Assembly (NCBI RefSeq): GCF_025961225.1
Contig: NZ_JAOQNG010000001.1
Coordinates: 1,029,001-1,093,000 of the forward strand
Length of the DNA stretch: 64,000 nt
Source of the DNA: Azospirillum canadense
Lineage (GTDB): Bacteria > Pseudomonadota > Alphaproteobacteria > Azospirillales > Azospirillaceae
Direction: 5' to 3'
Shown: one piece after another, positions 9,296 through 17,811 of the stretch
Layout: every line of letters begins with the position of its first letter
Position numbering within the stretch: position 1 is the stretch's first letter
Notes under the pieces: generated by a model
The model's input: only the letters and a program-made list of their open reading frames with translations
Database searches by the model: none
Told to the model about the DNA's origin: nothing
Program-made: the position numbers and the translations under genes

Positions 9296-9362
9296 CAAAG
9301 TGGCGTTGGGCGCTGCGCCGGTTTAGCATCGGATTGCGTCAATGGCCGATGGACGACATCCG

Positions 9363-9845
9363 ATGCCAAAAATCAAACTCGACCGCATTGACCGGAAGAT
9401 CCTGGCGCTGTTGCAGCAGGACAGCCGGCAGCACAACAACGAATTGGCGGAGCGGGTCGGCCTGTCGCCCTCGCCCTGCCTGCGGCGGGTGAAGGCGCTG
9501 GAGGATGCCGGCGTCATCACCCGTCACGTGGCTCTGGTCGACCCGGCCTCCGTCGACCTTGCGGTTAACGTCTTCGTCAGCGTCAGCCTGGAACGTCAGG
9601 TGGAGGAGCGCATCGACGCCTTCGAGCAGGCCGTGATGGACCTGCCGGAAGTGATGGAATGCTACCTGATGACAGGCGACGCCGATTACCTGCTGCGCGT
9701 CGTCGTGCCGGACCTCGCGAGCTACGAGCGCTTCCTGAAGGAGCATCTGACGCGCATCCCCGGCGTCGCCAACATCCGGTCGAGCTTTGCCCTGAAGCAG
9801 GTGCGCTACCGCACGGCGCTGCCGCTGGCGCACTTGGCGGAGTGA
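9363..9845 (+). CDS. Lrp/AsnC family transcriptional regulator
   Basis: 160 residues from the ATG at 9363; an ATG seven codons earlier is possible but has no better ribosome site. The N-terminal winged helix-turn-helix ([15 protein letters not shown], then [14 protein letters not shown]) is followed by a RAM/AsnC ligand-binding beta-alpha domain with [18 protein letters not shown]. Such proteins form octamers and respond to amino acids. It is divergent from the E1 gene and probably controls it in response to an amino acid feeding the 2-oxoacid, as MdeR does for mdeAB. The effector is not readable from sequence. Confidence 0.88.
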   Translation: MPKIKLDRIDRKILALLQQDSRQHNNELAERVGLSPSPCLRRVKALEDAGVITRHVALVDPASVDLAVNVFVSVSLERQVEERIDAFEQAVMDLPEVMECYLMTGDADYLLRVVVPDLASYERFLKEHLTRIPGVANIRSSFALKQVRYRTALPLAHLAE

Positions 9846-9929
9846 AGGGCCGTATGAAGCGCGACCACCGCCCCCAGCGGGGCGCCGACGTCGCTGCTAT
9901 CAACGCAGAACGTCATGATAACGGCCTCC

Positions 9930-12173
9930 TCAGACGTCGATCTTGGCCTTGGCGAGGGGGAGGCTGCGGATGCGCTGGCCGGTCAGCGCCGCCACGGCGT
10001 TCACCACGGCCGGCGGCACGCCGGGAAGGCCCGGCTCGCCGACGCCCCCCATGGGGGCGCCGCTCTCCACGATCTCCACATGCACCGCCGGCATGGAGCG
10101 GCGTGACAGGATCGGGTATTCGTCGAAGTTGTGCGACTGGCGGACGCCGTCCTTGTAGACCAGCTCCTCGAACAGCGTCGCCGATAGGCCCAGCGCGACC
10201 GCCGATTCGACCTGCGATTTGACAATGGCCGGGTTGACGATGCTGCCGGGATCGAAGGCGACCCAGACGTTGTGCACCCGCGTCTCCCCGCCCTCAATCG
10301 ACACCTCGGCGATGGTCGCCGTCTCCGACCCGAAGGGGGAGGCCATGGACACGCCGCGCGCCCGCTTGCCGCCCTCGGCCTCATAGGGGCCGCGCTTCCA
10401 GCCGCCGGACATGGCGGCGACGGTCTGGAGAAGCTTGGTGTGGCGCGGCTTGTCCTTCAGCAGTTCCATGCGCAGCTCGAACGGATCGCGCCCGCCCGCG
10501 ACGGCGATCTCGTCCAGGAAGCCTTCATAGAAGAAGTCGTTCATGGAGTGGCCGACCGACCGCCAGAAGGCGATGGTCACGGGGTGTGGGACCTTCACGA
10601 ACTCCATGCTGCGGTTCGGGATGGCGTAGGGTTTCTCCGTGATGCCCTCGACCGCGGAGCTGTCGACCGGCCCCGGGAACACCGAATCGAACCAGCGGCC
10701 AATCGGCCCTTCGCCGACCGTGCGGACCTGGATGGCGGTCGGCCGCCCGTCCTTGTCCAGCGCTGCCTTGAAACGGCTGAAGCTGAGGGGGCGGACGGCG
10801 TCCATCCGGAATTCCTCCTCGCGCGACCACAGCACCTTGACCGGGCGCTTGGTGGCCTTGGCGAGCTGGATCGCCTGGAGGAAGGGGTTGGAACTGCCGT
10901 AGAGGAAGTGCCGGCCGAAGAAGCCGCCGAGGATGGGCGTGTGCAGGATGACCTTCTCCGGCGGCAGGCCGGAGGCCTGGGCCGCGACAGACTGGAAAAG
11001 CTCCGGCATCTGGTTGGGGACCCACAGCTCCAGCGTGCCGTCGGCGTTGAAGCGCGCCATGGAGGAGGGCGGCTCCAGCTGACCATGGGCGAGGTAGGGC
11101 GCGTCGTATTCCGCCTCGACGACCTTGGCCGCGTTGGCGAAGGCGGCAGCGACGTCGCCCTCCGCCTCGGCGGACGGGCCCGACGCGGTGTTCGCTTTCA
11201 ACGCCGCCAGGATGCCCTGCGAGGAATAGTCCGCGGCCACCGTGTCGAAGCCGGTTGCGGCGGGCTTCGACCAGGTGACCTGAAGCGCCTCCACCGCCTT
11301 GCGGGCGCGCCACCAGCTGTCGGCCGCGACGGCGACCGCGCCCGGCAGCCGGTGCACGGAATGCACGCCCGGCATTCCGGCCACCGCGGCCTCATTGGCG
11401 ACGGACTCCACGGTCGTGCCGAGGTTCGGCGCGTGCTGGACGGCGGCGTAGAGCATCCCGTCCAGCTTCTGGTCGATGGCGTAGACCGCCTTGCCCGTGG
11501 ACTTCGCCCGCACGTCCAGCCGGGCCACCGGCTGCTTGATGTAGCGGAAGGTCGCCGGGTCGCGCAGAGTCACGGAGTCGTTCGGCGTCAGGGCCAGCGC
11601 CTCGGCCGCAAGCTCGCCGTAGGTGAGCTTTTTGCCGGAGGCGGCGTGGACGACGTGGCCGTCCTCCGTCGTCAGGCTCTCCGGCTTGACCTTCAGGCGC
11701 TTGGCCGCGGTGCGGATCATCATGTCACGGGCGGTGGCGCCCAGCTTGCGCATCAGCGGGTAGCTCGACCGCGTGGAGAAGCTGCCGCCGGTCATGCGCA
11801 GGCCGTTGATCACGGCGTAGTCTGGACCCGGTGGCGCGCATTCGACGGTGAAGCGGCTGGGATGGACGTCCAACTCCTCCCCGACGATTTGGGCGAGGCC
11901 GGTGCTGATGCCCTGGCCGCCCTCCACGAAGGGGCTGAGCAGCGTGACGGTGTTGTCCTTGCCGATGACGAGGAAGGCCGGAACGCGCGTCCCAGGCTTC
12001 ACCGCCGCAGCGTCCGCAGCCTGCGCGATCCGCGGCAAGCCGGGCAGCAGGGCGCCGAGCACCAGCGCGCTCGTGCCGAAGCCGAGGAAGGAGCGGCGGG
12101 ACAGGTTGGTGACCCCCTCGGCCCGCATCAGGGGAACGGCCGACAGGGCCTTGGACGACAGCAGCTGGTTCAT
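9930..12173 (-). CDS. iorB: molybdenum hydroxylase large subunit (isoquinoline 1-oxidoreductase beta type)
   Basis: 747 residues from the ATG at 12173, preceded by a strong GGGGAGG site. The N-terminus holds a twin-arginine signal, SRRSFLGFG near residues 25-33, with a hydrophobic stretch, so the folded enzyme is exported with its cofactor. GGFFGRH and a C-terminal GGVGEPG, whose glutamate near residue 711 is the expected catalytic base, mark the xanthine oxidase superfamily. With the 2Fe-2S subunit upstream it should hydroxylate an N-heteroaromatic or oxidise an aldehyde, passing electrons to a cytochrome. The usual FAD subunit is absent, which fits the IorAB type. The real substrate is unknown. 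Confidence 0.82.
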   Translation of the reverse strand: MNQLLSSKALSAVPLMRAEGVTNLSRRSFLGFGTSALVLGALLPGLPRIAQAADAAAVKPGTRVPAFLVIGKDNTVTLLSPFVEGGQGISTGLAQIVGEELDVHPSRFTVECAPPGPDYAVINGLRMTGGSFSTRSSYPLMRKLGATARDMMIRTAAKRLKVKPESLTTEDGHVVHAASGKKLTYGELAAEALALTPNDSVTLRDPATFRYIKQPVARLDVRAKSTGKAVYAIDQKLDGMLYAAVQHAPNLGTTVESVANEAAVAGMPGVHSVHRLPGAVAVAADSWWRARKAVEALQVTWSKPAATGFDTVAADYSSQGILAALKANTASGPSAEAEGDVAAAFANAAKVVEAEYDAPYLAHGQLEPPSSMARFNADGTLELWVPNQMPELFQSVAAQASGLPPEKVILHTPILGGFFGRHFLYGSSNPFLQAIQLAKATKRPVKVLWSREEEFRMDAVRPLSFSRFKAALDKDGRPTAIQVRTVGEGPIGRWFDSVFPGPVDSSAVEGITEKPYAIPNRSMEFVKVPHPVTIAFWRSVGHSMNDFFYEGFLDEIAVAGGRDPFELRMELLKDKPRHTKLLQTVAAMSGGWKRGPYEAEGGKRARGVSMASPFGSETATIAEVSIEGGETRVHNVWVAFDPGSIVNPAIVKSQVESAVALGLSATLFEELVYKDGVRQSHNFDEYPILSRRSMPAVHVEIVESGAPMGGVGEPGLPGVPPAVVNAVAALTGQRIRSLPLAKAKIDV

Positions 12174-12187
12174 GGCGTGTCCTCCCC

Positions 12188-12634
12188 TCAGCCGGCGGCT
12201 TGGCGGATGGCCGAGGCCACCCGGTTGTAGGTCCCGCACCGGCAGAGGTTCGTCATCGCGTCGGCGATGTCCCCGTCGGTCGGTTTCGGGTTGCTCTTCA
12301 GCAGCGCGGTCGCCGCCATCACTTGGCCGGATTGGCAATAGCCGCACTGCGGCACCTGGGTGGCCACCCAGGCCTCGACCACCTTGCGGCCGACCGGATC
12401 CTCATCGATCGCGTCGATGGTGCGGATGTCGGCGGTGCCGACGCTGTCCACCGGAACCTGGCAGGACCGGGTGGCCGTGCCGTCGATCATGACGGTGCAG
12501 GCGCCGCACTGGGCGATGCCGCAGCCATACTTGGTCCCGGTCAGGCCGAGGGTGTCGCGCAGCACCCAGAGCAGGGGCGTGTCGGCTTCGACCGCAACCT
12601 CATAGGTGCGGCCATTGACGTGGATGGTGGTCAT
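12188..12634 (-). CDS. iorA: 2Fe-2S subunit of molybdenum hydroxylase (isoquinoline 1-oxidoreductase alpha type)
   Basis: 148 residues. The N-terminal plant-ferredoxin-like cluster motif is CGIAQCGAC with a further cysteine in TRSCQV, and the C-terminal second cluster motif is CGYCQSGQ plus CRC. These are the two 2Fe-2S centres of the small subunit of xanthine oxidase-type enzymes. It relays electrons from the molybdenum site of the large subunit, whose gene starts 14 bases downstream. It has no signal of its own, so it would be co-exported with the Tat-tagged large subunit. Its start is divergent from the histidine kinase gene. Confidence 0.88.
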   Translation of the reverse strand: MTTIHVNGRTYEVAVEADTPLLWVLRDTLGLTGTKYGCGIAQCGACTVMIDGTATRSCQVPVDSVGTADIRTIDAIDEDPVGRKVVEAWVATQVPQCGYCQSGQVMAATALLKSNPKPTDGDIADAMTNLCRCGTYNRVASAIRQAAG

Positions 12635-12736
12635 GGCGGTGTCCGTGTTCAGGGGCCGGAGGCTGGAGCGCCGGTGCGCGTCCAGTCCTTAGGCAGCGAT
12701 TCACTCTCGCCCGACGCGCCGGGGCTTGTGATCCAT

Positions 12737-12752
12737 CCCTAGGTATTACGGG
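12737..12752. promoter_or_regulatory. candidate response-regulator site in the iorA/kinase gap
   Basis: The sequence CCCTAGGTATTACGGG lies between divergent iorA and the histidine kinase gene. Its core CCTnGGTAT recurs at 15370-15378 upstream of the MFS gene, on the other side of the two response-regulator genes. Sharing a core at both edges of a two-component locus suggests a site for its LuxR/FixJ-type regulator. This is inference from two copies. Confidence 0.35.
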
Positions 12753-12877
12753 CTCCGGCCATGACCGGTCCGGCCGCGGAAATGGCCGGAAATTGCGGCG
12801 CTCGACCGGGCACCGCATACTTTGATATGAGTCGGCCGCGGGTGCAGGCGCTGGCAGGGCGGAAAAGAGCTGGGACG

Positions 12878-14104
12878 ATGGGCATCAACCACTCCGACGT
12901 CTTTTACATCTCGCCCATCGCCATCCTCTGCGAGGACTGGTCGGGGGTGAAGCGGGCGGTTGACGGCGTCATCGCCGACGGCGTCGAAGACTTCGCCACG
13001 TTCCTGGACGACAACCCCGACTTCATCCAGGAGGTGCGCCGGACCCACCGCGTGCTCGACGCCAACCGGGCCGCCCTCGACCTCTTCGGGTACGACGACA
13101 AGGCCGAATTCCTACGGGAGTCGAACCGCCTGCTCCCGGCCAACCGGGCCAGCAACGCCCAGGTGCTGATGGCCATGGCCCGCGGCGAGACGGTCTGCCA
13201 GGGGGAGCGGGTGCTGCAGGTCGCGGGCGGCCGCGCCGTCCCCATCCTGTGGCGGGCCAGCCTTCCGGCCGGGCTGGACGGATTCGACCACCTCTATTTC
13301 TTCGCCGTCGATACGACCGAGCTGAAGCGTGTCCAGGCGCAACTGCTGACCGCGCAGACGAACCTCAGTCACGCCGGGCGGCTGTCGCTGGTCGGGGAAC
13401 TGTCGGCGTCGCTGACGCACGAGGTGTCGCAGCCGCTGGTCTCCATCGCCGGCCATGCCGCGGCCGCCTCGCGTTGGCTCGCCCGCGAGACGCCGAACCT
13501 AGAGGAGGTCGCGGCCAGCCTGGCCCGCATCACCGCCAGCAGCCGCCACGCCGTGGAGATCGTCGCGAAGATGCGAAGCTTCGCCCGGCGGGCGGACCTC
13601 GTCCCCAGCCGGTTGTGCCCCAAGGACTGCGTCGCCGACGCCATCGCGCTGATCGACCACGAGGCTCACCGCCAGAAGGTCACCATCACCGTCGACATCC
13701 CCCCGGGCACGCCGAAGGTGCTGGGCGACCGGACCCGGATCCAGCAGGTGATCGTCAACATCGCCTTCAACGCCATTCAGGCAATGCACGGCTTCACCGG
13801 GCCGGAGCGGCGGATCGCCATCACCGCCGCCGTGGAGAACCCGGATTTCCTGACCGTTTCCATCTCCGACAGCGGCCCCGGCATCCCGGAGGACGTGCTG
13901 CCGCGCATCTTCCAGCCCTTCTTCTCGACCAAGGCCGAGGGCATGGGGCTGGGCCTGTCCATCTGCAAGACGATCGTCGAGGAGCATGGCGGCCGGCTGT
14001 GCGGGCGCAACGGCCCGATCGGCGCGACCATCGCCTTCACTCTTCCAATCGCGAAGGAGACCATTGCGACAAAGGCGGGCGCCGGTCAGCCCGTCGCGCC
14101 GTAG
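12878..14104 (+). CDS. PAS-domain sensor histidine kinase
   Basis: 408 residues from the ATG at 12878; an earlier in-frame ATG at 12761 would add an uncharacteristic leader. No membrane segments are seen, so the sensor is probably cytoplasmic. An N-terminal region opening SPIAILCEDWSGVK and a PAS-like fold (residues about 70-155) precede the HisKA helix with phosphoacceptor His181 (SLTHEVSQPL). The HATPase domain follows, with the N box NIAFNAIQAM, G1 DSGPGIP and G2 GMGLGLS. It ends 19 bases inside the convergent FixJ-like regulator gene, its obvious partner. The signal is not evident. Confidence 0.87.
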   Translation: MGINHSDVFYISPIAILCEDWSGVKRAVDGVIADGVEDFATFLDDNPDFIQEVRRTHRVLDANRAALDLFGYDDKAEFLRESNRLLPANRASNAQVLMAMARGETVCQGERVLQVAGGRAVPILWRASLPAGLDGFDHLYFFAVDTTELKRVQAQLLTAQTNLSHAGRLSLVGELSASLTHEVSQPLVSIAGHAAAASRWLARETPNLEEVAASLARITASSRHAVEIVAKMRSFARRADLVPSRLCPKDCVADAIALIDHEAHRQKVTITVDIPPGTPKVLGDRTRIQQVIVNIAFNAIQAMHGFTGPERRIAITAAVENPDFLTVSISDSGPGIPEDVLPRIFQPFFSTKAEGMGLGLSICKTIVEEHGGRLCGRNGPIGATIAFTLPIAKETIATKAGAGQPVAP

Positions 14105-14748
14105 CGGGTCACCGACCGTTCGCGCACGCCCAGCGCTTCGGCCATGCGGACAAGGTCGGCCAGGGACTGCGCGTTCATCTTCCGCATCAGGTTGCCGCGG
14201 TGGATCTTGACCGTCACCTCGCTCAGCTCCAGGCGCCCGGCGATCTGCTTGTTCATCAGCCCGGCGGTCACCAGGGACATGACATCGCGTTCGCGCGGGG
14301 TCAGCTTGGCGTAGAGCGTGCGGATGCCGTCGTCCAGGCTGGTTTCGGCCCGGCGCTTGCGGTCCCGTTCGACGGCCTCGCCGACCGCGGCGAGGACGCC
14401 CTCCTCTGTAAAGGGCTTGATCAGGAAATTGACCGCGCCGGCCTTCATGCCGCGGACGGTCATCGGGATGTCGCCCTGGCCGGACATCAGCACGACCGGA
14501 ACCTTGACGGCGTTCTCAGCCAGCGCGCGCTGGAAATCCAGCCCGTCGGCCCCGTCCAGCCAGACGTCGAGCATCAGGCAGGCGGCGTCGTCGACCGCAT
14601 CGCTGGCAAGGTAATCCTCCGGAGAGGCAAACGTCAGCACGTCGTACCCGACCGAACGCAGCAGGCTGTCCATCGCGCTGCGGACGTCCGCATCGTCATC
14701 GATCACGCAGACCAACGCGTCCTTGTTCTCCTGAATGCTGCTGGCCAT
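14086..14748 (-). CDS. FixJ/NarL-type response regulator
   Basis: 220 residues from the ATG at 14748, with a GGAGA ribosome site. The receiver domain has the acidic pocket VIDDD, phosphoacceptor Asp61 (MLDVWLDG) and the conserved lysine in LIKPF. A LuxR-type helix-turn-helix follows from about residue 150: LTPRERDVMSLV, then MNKQIAGRLELSEVTVKIHRG. It should bind DNA when phosphorylated by the convergent kinase. The last 19 bases overlap the end of the kinase gene. A duplicated 12-bp motif lies about 35-60 bases upstream of its start. Confidence 0.9.
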   Translation of the reverse strand: MASSIQENKDALVCVIDDDADVRSAMDSLLRSVGYDVLTFASPEDYLASDAVDDAACLMLDVWLDGADGLDFQRALAENAVKVPVVLMSGQGDIPMTVRGMKAGAVNFLIKPFTEEGVLAAVGEAVERDRKRRAETSLDDGIRTLYAKLTPRERDVMSLVTAGLMNKQIAGRLELSEVTVKIHRGNLMRKMNAQSLADLVRMAEALGVRERSVTRYGATG

Positions 14749-14780
14749 GTGGTCTCCACGAGTCTTCGCCCACCCACCCA

Positions 14781-14808
14781 AGTCATCGTACCCAAGAGTC
14801 ATCGTACC
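14781..14808. promoter_or_regulatory. 12-bp direct repeat upstream of the FixJ-type regulator
   Basis: AGTCATCGTACC occurs at 14781-14792 and again at 14797-14808, a 16-base period, upstream of the regulator start at 14748. On the regulator's strand each copy begins GGTAC. Paired direct repeats in a promoter region are typical of activator or autoregulatory sites. No function is proven. Confidence 0.35.
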
Positions 14809-14906
14809 AGCCGTCCCAGGGTGCGGCAAACTGCGCAGGGGAATTGTTCTTGAAACCCTGACCGGGAGGTCAGGACCGAGCGGGCGCGCGTCCCCGGTGC
14901 CCCTCC

Positions 14907-15278
14907 TCAATGGCGGCTCGGCTCCACGGCGGACTCCACCGAGTTGAGCAGATCCTCCGGATCGAGCGGCTTGGTCAGGAAGGCCGTGGCGCCGAGGTCG
15001 AGCGACCGGTTGCGGACACCGGGCGTCGGGAAGGCCGTCATCAGGATGATCGGGAAGGTGCATCCCCGCTGGCGCAACACGGCCTGCAGATCCAACCCGT
15101 CCATGCCGTCCATGTTCAGGTCGGTAATCAGGCAGTCGGTCCGCCCGGTGTAGGAGATGAAATCTTCGGCTGAAGGGAAGGTGCAGACCTTCATGCCGAC
15201 CGAGCGCAGGAGGCTGTCGAGGCTGTCCCGGACATTCTCATCATCATCGACGACGCAAATCGTAGGAACCGTCCGCAC
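14907..15278 (-). CDS. single-domain response regulator
   Basis: 123 residues starting at GTG 15278. Only a receiver domain is present: acidic pair VVDDD, phosphoacceptor Asp53 (LITDLNMDGMDG), conserved Thr in LMTAF and Lys in LTKPLD. There is no output domain, so it should act by protein contact or as a phosphate sink or relay. It resembles the receiver of its FixJ-like neighbour and probably shares the nearby kinase. It lies 158 bases upstream of the FixJ-like gene on the same strand. Confidence 0.88.
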   Translation of the reverse strand: MRTVPTICVVDDDENVRDSLDSLLRSVGMKVCTFPSAEDFISYTGRTDCLITDLNMDGMDGLDLQAVLRQRGCTFPIILMTAFPTPGVRNRSLDLGATAFLTKPLDPEDLLNSVESAVEPSRH

Positions 15279-15366
15279 AACATCTCACTCCAGCCAAGGC
15301 GTGCCCCGCCGACCATCGTCAACGCCTGCGCGGTATAACAGCAACCTGGAGAAAACCACGCCATTC

Positions 15367-15382
15367 ATACCTCGGTATAGGG
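15367..15382. promoter_or_regulatory. palindromic ATACC-GGTAT site upstream of the MFS gene
   Basis: Arms ATACC and GGTAT flank two bases at 15367-15378. The extended core CCTCGGTATAGGG resembles the site at 12737-12752. It lies in the divergent gap between the single-domain regulator and the MFS transporter, so it could link transporter expression to the two-component system. Inference only. Confidence 0.35.
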
Positions 15383-15526
15383 TGCCGAGACCATGGTCAA
15401 TCCGGCCCTCCGCCCGGCACGCCGCGCCCGTTCTGTCCGAAATGGGTGGAAAAATGTCGTTTGTTCAATGTGGCCAAGCCGTTAGCCTTGCCGCGGACTG
15501 ACGGTGAACGGTGAGCGTTCTTGACG

Positions 15527-16834
15527 ATGCCGAAGAATGGATTGAACGACGTCGATGGCCGCCCCCGGCCGCCGTCCCGGTTCGCGACGGTGCTGGCCCT
15601 CTCCCTGGGCAACGCCATCGAGATCTACGATTTCACCGTCTACAGCTTCTTCTCCTTGACCATCGGCAAGCTGTTCTTCCCTGTCCAGTCGGAGTTCGGC
15701 CCGCTTCTGCTGGCGCTGCTGACCTTCGGCATCGGCTTCGTCGTCCGTCCCCTAGGCGGGATCGTGATCGGCGCCTACGCTGACCGGGCCGGCCGCAGGC
15801 CGGCGCTGGTGCTGACCATCGCCCTGATGGCGCTGGGCACGCTGCTGATCGGGCTGTGCCCGACCTACGCCGACATCGGCCTGCTGGCCCCGGCGGCCAT
15901 CGTCGTCGGGCGGTGCCTCCAGGGCTTTTCCGCGGGCGGGGAGATCGGCGTCGCGACGACCTTTCTGATGGAACTGGGCCGGCCGTCCGGCCGCGGGCTG
16001 CGCGTCAGCTGGCAGATGGCCAGCCAGGGCGCTGCGGCGCTGTGCGGCGCGCTCAGCGGCTACATCCTGACGACCACCCTGCCGCCCGGCGCCCTGGAGG
16101 CGGGGGTGTGGCGCATCCCGTTCCTGGTCGGGCTGCTGATCATACCCGTCGGGCTGTATGCCCGCTGGTCGCTGCCGGAAACCGCCGTGGGGGGACGGCG
16201 CCAGACCGTGATCCTGCGAAATCTGGTGTCCGGGCACGGCCGCACGCTGTTCGCGGGCGTGCTGATGATCATGGGCGGGACGGCGTCGACCTACGTCAAC
16301 ATCTACTACATGCCGACCTACCTGATCAAAACGATCGCCCTGCCGCCGCAGAGCGCTTTTCTGGCGGGGTGCTTCGCCGGGGCGACCCTGCTGATCGTCG
16401 CGCCGCTGGCCGGCCGCCTGTCGGACCGGCTGGGGAGCCGCCGGCCCTTCGTCTTCTGGTCTTGGCTGGGAACCGCGGTTCTGACCTATCCGGCCTTCTG
16501 GGTTGTCGTCCAGACGCAGAGCGCGACGGCGGCGCTCGTCGCCTTCGTGGTGCTGATCGGCTTCAACGCGGCGGGTTCCGGTTCCTGCCTGATCATGGTG
16601 ATGGAGAATTTTCCGCGCGGCGTGCGGGCGACCGGCCTGTCGGTGGTCTACAGCGTCGGCGTCTCGGTGTTCGGCGGCTTCGCGCCCTTCATCGTGACGT
16701 GGCTGATCAGCGTCTCGGGCAACCCGATGTCGCCGGCCTGGTACGTCACGGCCTGCGCCACCGCCGCCTTGTTCGGCGTGACACGCCTGCGCGAGCGGAC
16801 AGAGCCTGAAGGCGCCGTTCCGGTCCAAAGATGA
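15527..16834 (+). CDS. MFS transporter, metabolite:H+ symporter type
   Basis: About 435 residues from ATG 15527; a TTG two codons earlier is also possible. Twelve hydrophobic segments are discernible. The N-terminal GNAIEIYDFTVYSFF and the loop RPLGGIVIGAYADRAGRRPAL are hallmarks of the MHS family, which includes KgtP, ProP and citrate carriers. QGFSAGGEIGVATTF in segment 5 is also typical. It should import an organic acid or similar metabolite with protons across the inner membrane. Its place beside a two-component system suggests that system controls uptake. The substrate is unknown. Confidence 0.85.
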   Translation: MPKNGLNDVDGRPRPPSRFATVLALSLGNAIEIYDFTVYSFFSLTIGKLFFPVQSEFGPLLLALLTFGIGFVVRPLGGIVIGAYADRAGRRPALVLTIALMALGTLLIGLCPTYADIGLLAPAAIVVGRCLQGFSAGGEIGVATTFLMELGRPSGRGLRVSWQMASQGAAALCGALSGYILTTTLPPGALEAGVWRIPFLVGLLIIPVGLYARWSLPETAVGGRRQTVILRNLVSGHGRTLFAGVLMIMGGTASTYVNIYYMPTYLIKTIALPPQSAFLAGCFAGATLLIVAPLAGRLSDRLGSRRPFVFWSWLGTAVLTYPAFWVVVQTQSATAALVAFVVLIGFNAAGSGSCLIMVMENFPRGVRATGLSVVYSVGVSVFGGFAPFIVTWLISVSGNPMSPAWYVTACATAALFGVTRLRERTEPEGAVPVQR

Positions 16835-16847
16835 ACGCCCAAACACG

Positions 16848-16903
16848 AAAAGCCCGACATCGCGCCGCGGGATCGAACGATCCGGCGAAAGGCGAAGCGG
16901 GCT
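16848..16903. terminator. possible terminator between convergent MFS and tRNA-Arg genes
   Basis: AAAAGCCCG at 16848-16856 pairs with CGGGCT at 16898-16903, with a small internal hairpin around GATCGAACGATC. Read on the minus strand it ends in GGGCTTTT, as expected downstream of the tRNA; on the plus strand it follows the MFS stop. The stem is short and the loop long. Confidence 0.35.
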
Positions 16904-16938
16904 GTATTTGTATGTCGGATTTTTGAGAGAGGAGAGAG

Positions 16939-17015
16939 TGGCGCGCCCGAAGAGATTCGAACTCCTGACCCCCAGATTCGTAGTCTGGTGCTCTATCCAG
17001 CTGAGCTACGGGCGC
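16939..17015 (-). tRNA. tRNA-Arg (anticodon ACG)
   Basis: 77 nt on the minus strand with encoded CCA. The acceptor arms GCGCCCG and CGGGCGC pair fully, with discriminator G. The D arm GCTCAGCTGGATAGAGC, the anticodon stem CCAGA/TCTGG around loop CTACGAA, and the T arm with GTTCGAATC all fold. Anticodon ACG, read as inosine, decodes CGU, CGC and CGA arginine codons. Confidence 0.97.
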
Positions 17016-17242
17016 TTCCCTCTGCCGCGGCGTCCGGCGATGCCGTCCGCGGTAGGCGCGCTTTTTAATGGGGCTGGAAACGGAAGGCAACCAAAATTTT
17101 GCCCCTGGAGCGAGATTTCTGAAACGCCCATAGTTCCCGGACCAGAGGGCTCCGCCGATTGGCGGACTTTCGATCGGATGGCGCTCGTCCTACCTTGCGG
17201 CGGGGCGATGACGCCGTGATTTGAGGAGTTCAGGGGATTGGC
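17016..17242. other. tRNA upstream region with a weak minus-strand promoter
   Basis: This stretch separates tRNA-Arg from the secreted-protein gene. On the minus strand TTGCCT (17085-17090) and TTAAAA (17063-17068) are spaced by 16 bases and could serve as -35 and -10 for the tRNA. The -10 match is poor. No gene was found here. Confidence 0.3.
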
Positions 17243-17746
17243 ATGGTGATGAAGGCGGTGGCGACCAAGCTTGCGGGTTTGACGGCGATGGCGGCCGGCC
17301 TGTTTGTGACCGGGGCGGTGGTCGGGCCGAATGGCGCCCGCGCCGCGGACATCCTGCTGTCGGCGGCCGTCGGCGACGAGACCGTCCAACTGGTGCAGGC
17401 GGCGCCGAAGGTCATGCAGGTCGTGGTCAACGACAAGGTGGTGTACGAGGACCGCGACGGTGCCTCCTTCGCCTTCGTCAACGCCTACAACCTCCAGGGC
17501 CGCTGGTTGGTTCTGCTGCGGCAGAGCGCCGACGGCGGCTGCGCCGCGCGGTTCCGCGTGCTGGACCTGTCCGCGGCGAAGCCCACCGTTTCGCTGCCCT
17601 TCGGGACCTGCAGCACGGCACCGGAGGTCGCCATGGCCGATCGGACCCTGACGGTCTCCATGCCCATTACGGACGGCAAGGGCGCTGCCGCGAAAGGCAC
17701 CGCCGCCTGGAATTATCAGGAAGGCATGCTGGTCCGGGTGCGTTGA
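17243..17746 (+). CDS. hypothetical secreted protein
   Basis: 167 residues; the start could also be the ATG two codons in (17249). A basic N-terminus, a hydrophobic core (LAGLTAMAAGLFVTGAVVG) and a cleavage-like ARAAD near residue 35 indicate a Sec signal peptide, so the mature protein of about 130 residues is probably periplasmic. Two cysteines in the mature part (GGCAARF and GTCSTAP) could form a disulphide. No family was recognised. It precedes the PAP2 gene by 65 bases on the same strand. Confidence 0.65.
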   Translation: MVMKAVATKLAGLTAMAAGLFVTGAVVGPNGARAADILLSAAVGDETVQLVQAAPKVMQVVVNDKVVYEDRDGASFAFVNAYNLQGRWLVLLRQSADGGCAARFRVLDLSAAKPTVSLPFGTCSTAPEVAMADRTLTVSMPITDGKGAAAKGTAAWNYQEGMLVRVR

Positions 17747-17811
17747 TGTGGGTGATGGGAATGCGGGTGATGGTGATGCGGGCGCAGACGATTGGAAGGC
17801 GGTAGGGGCGT

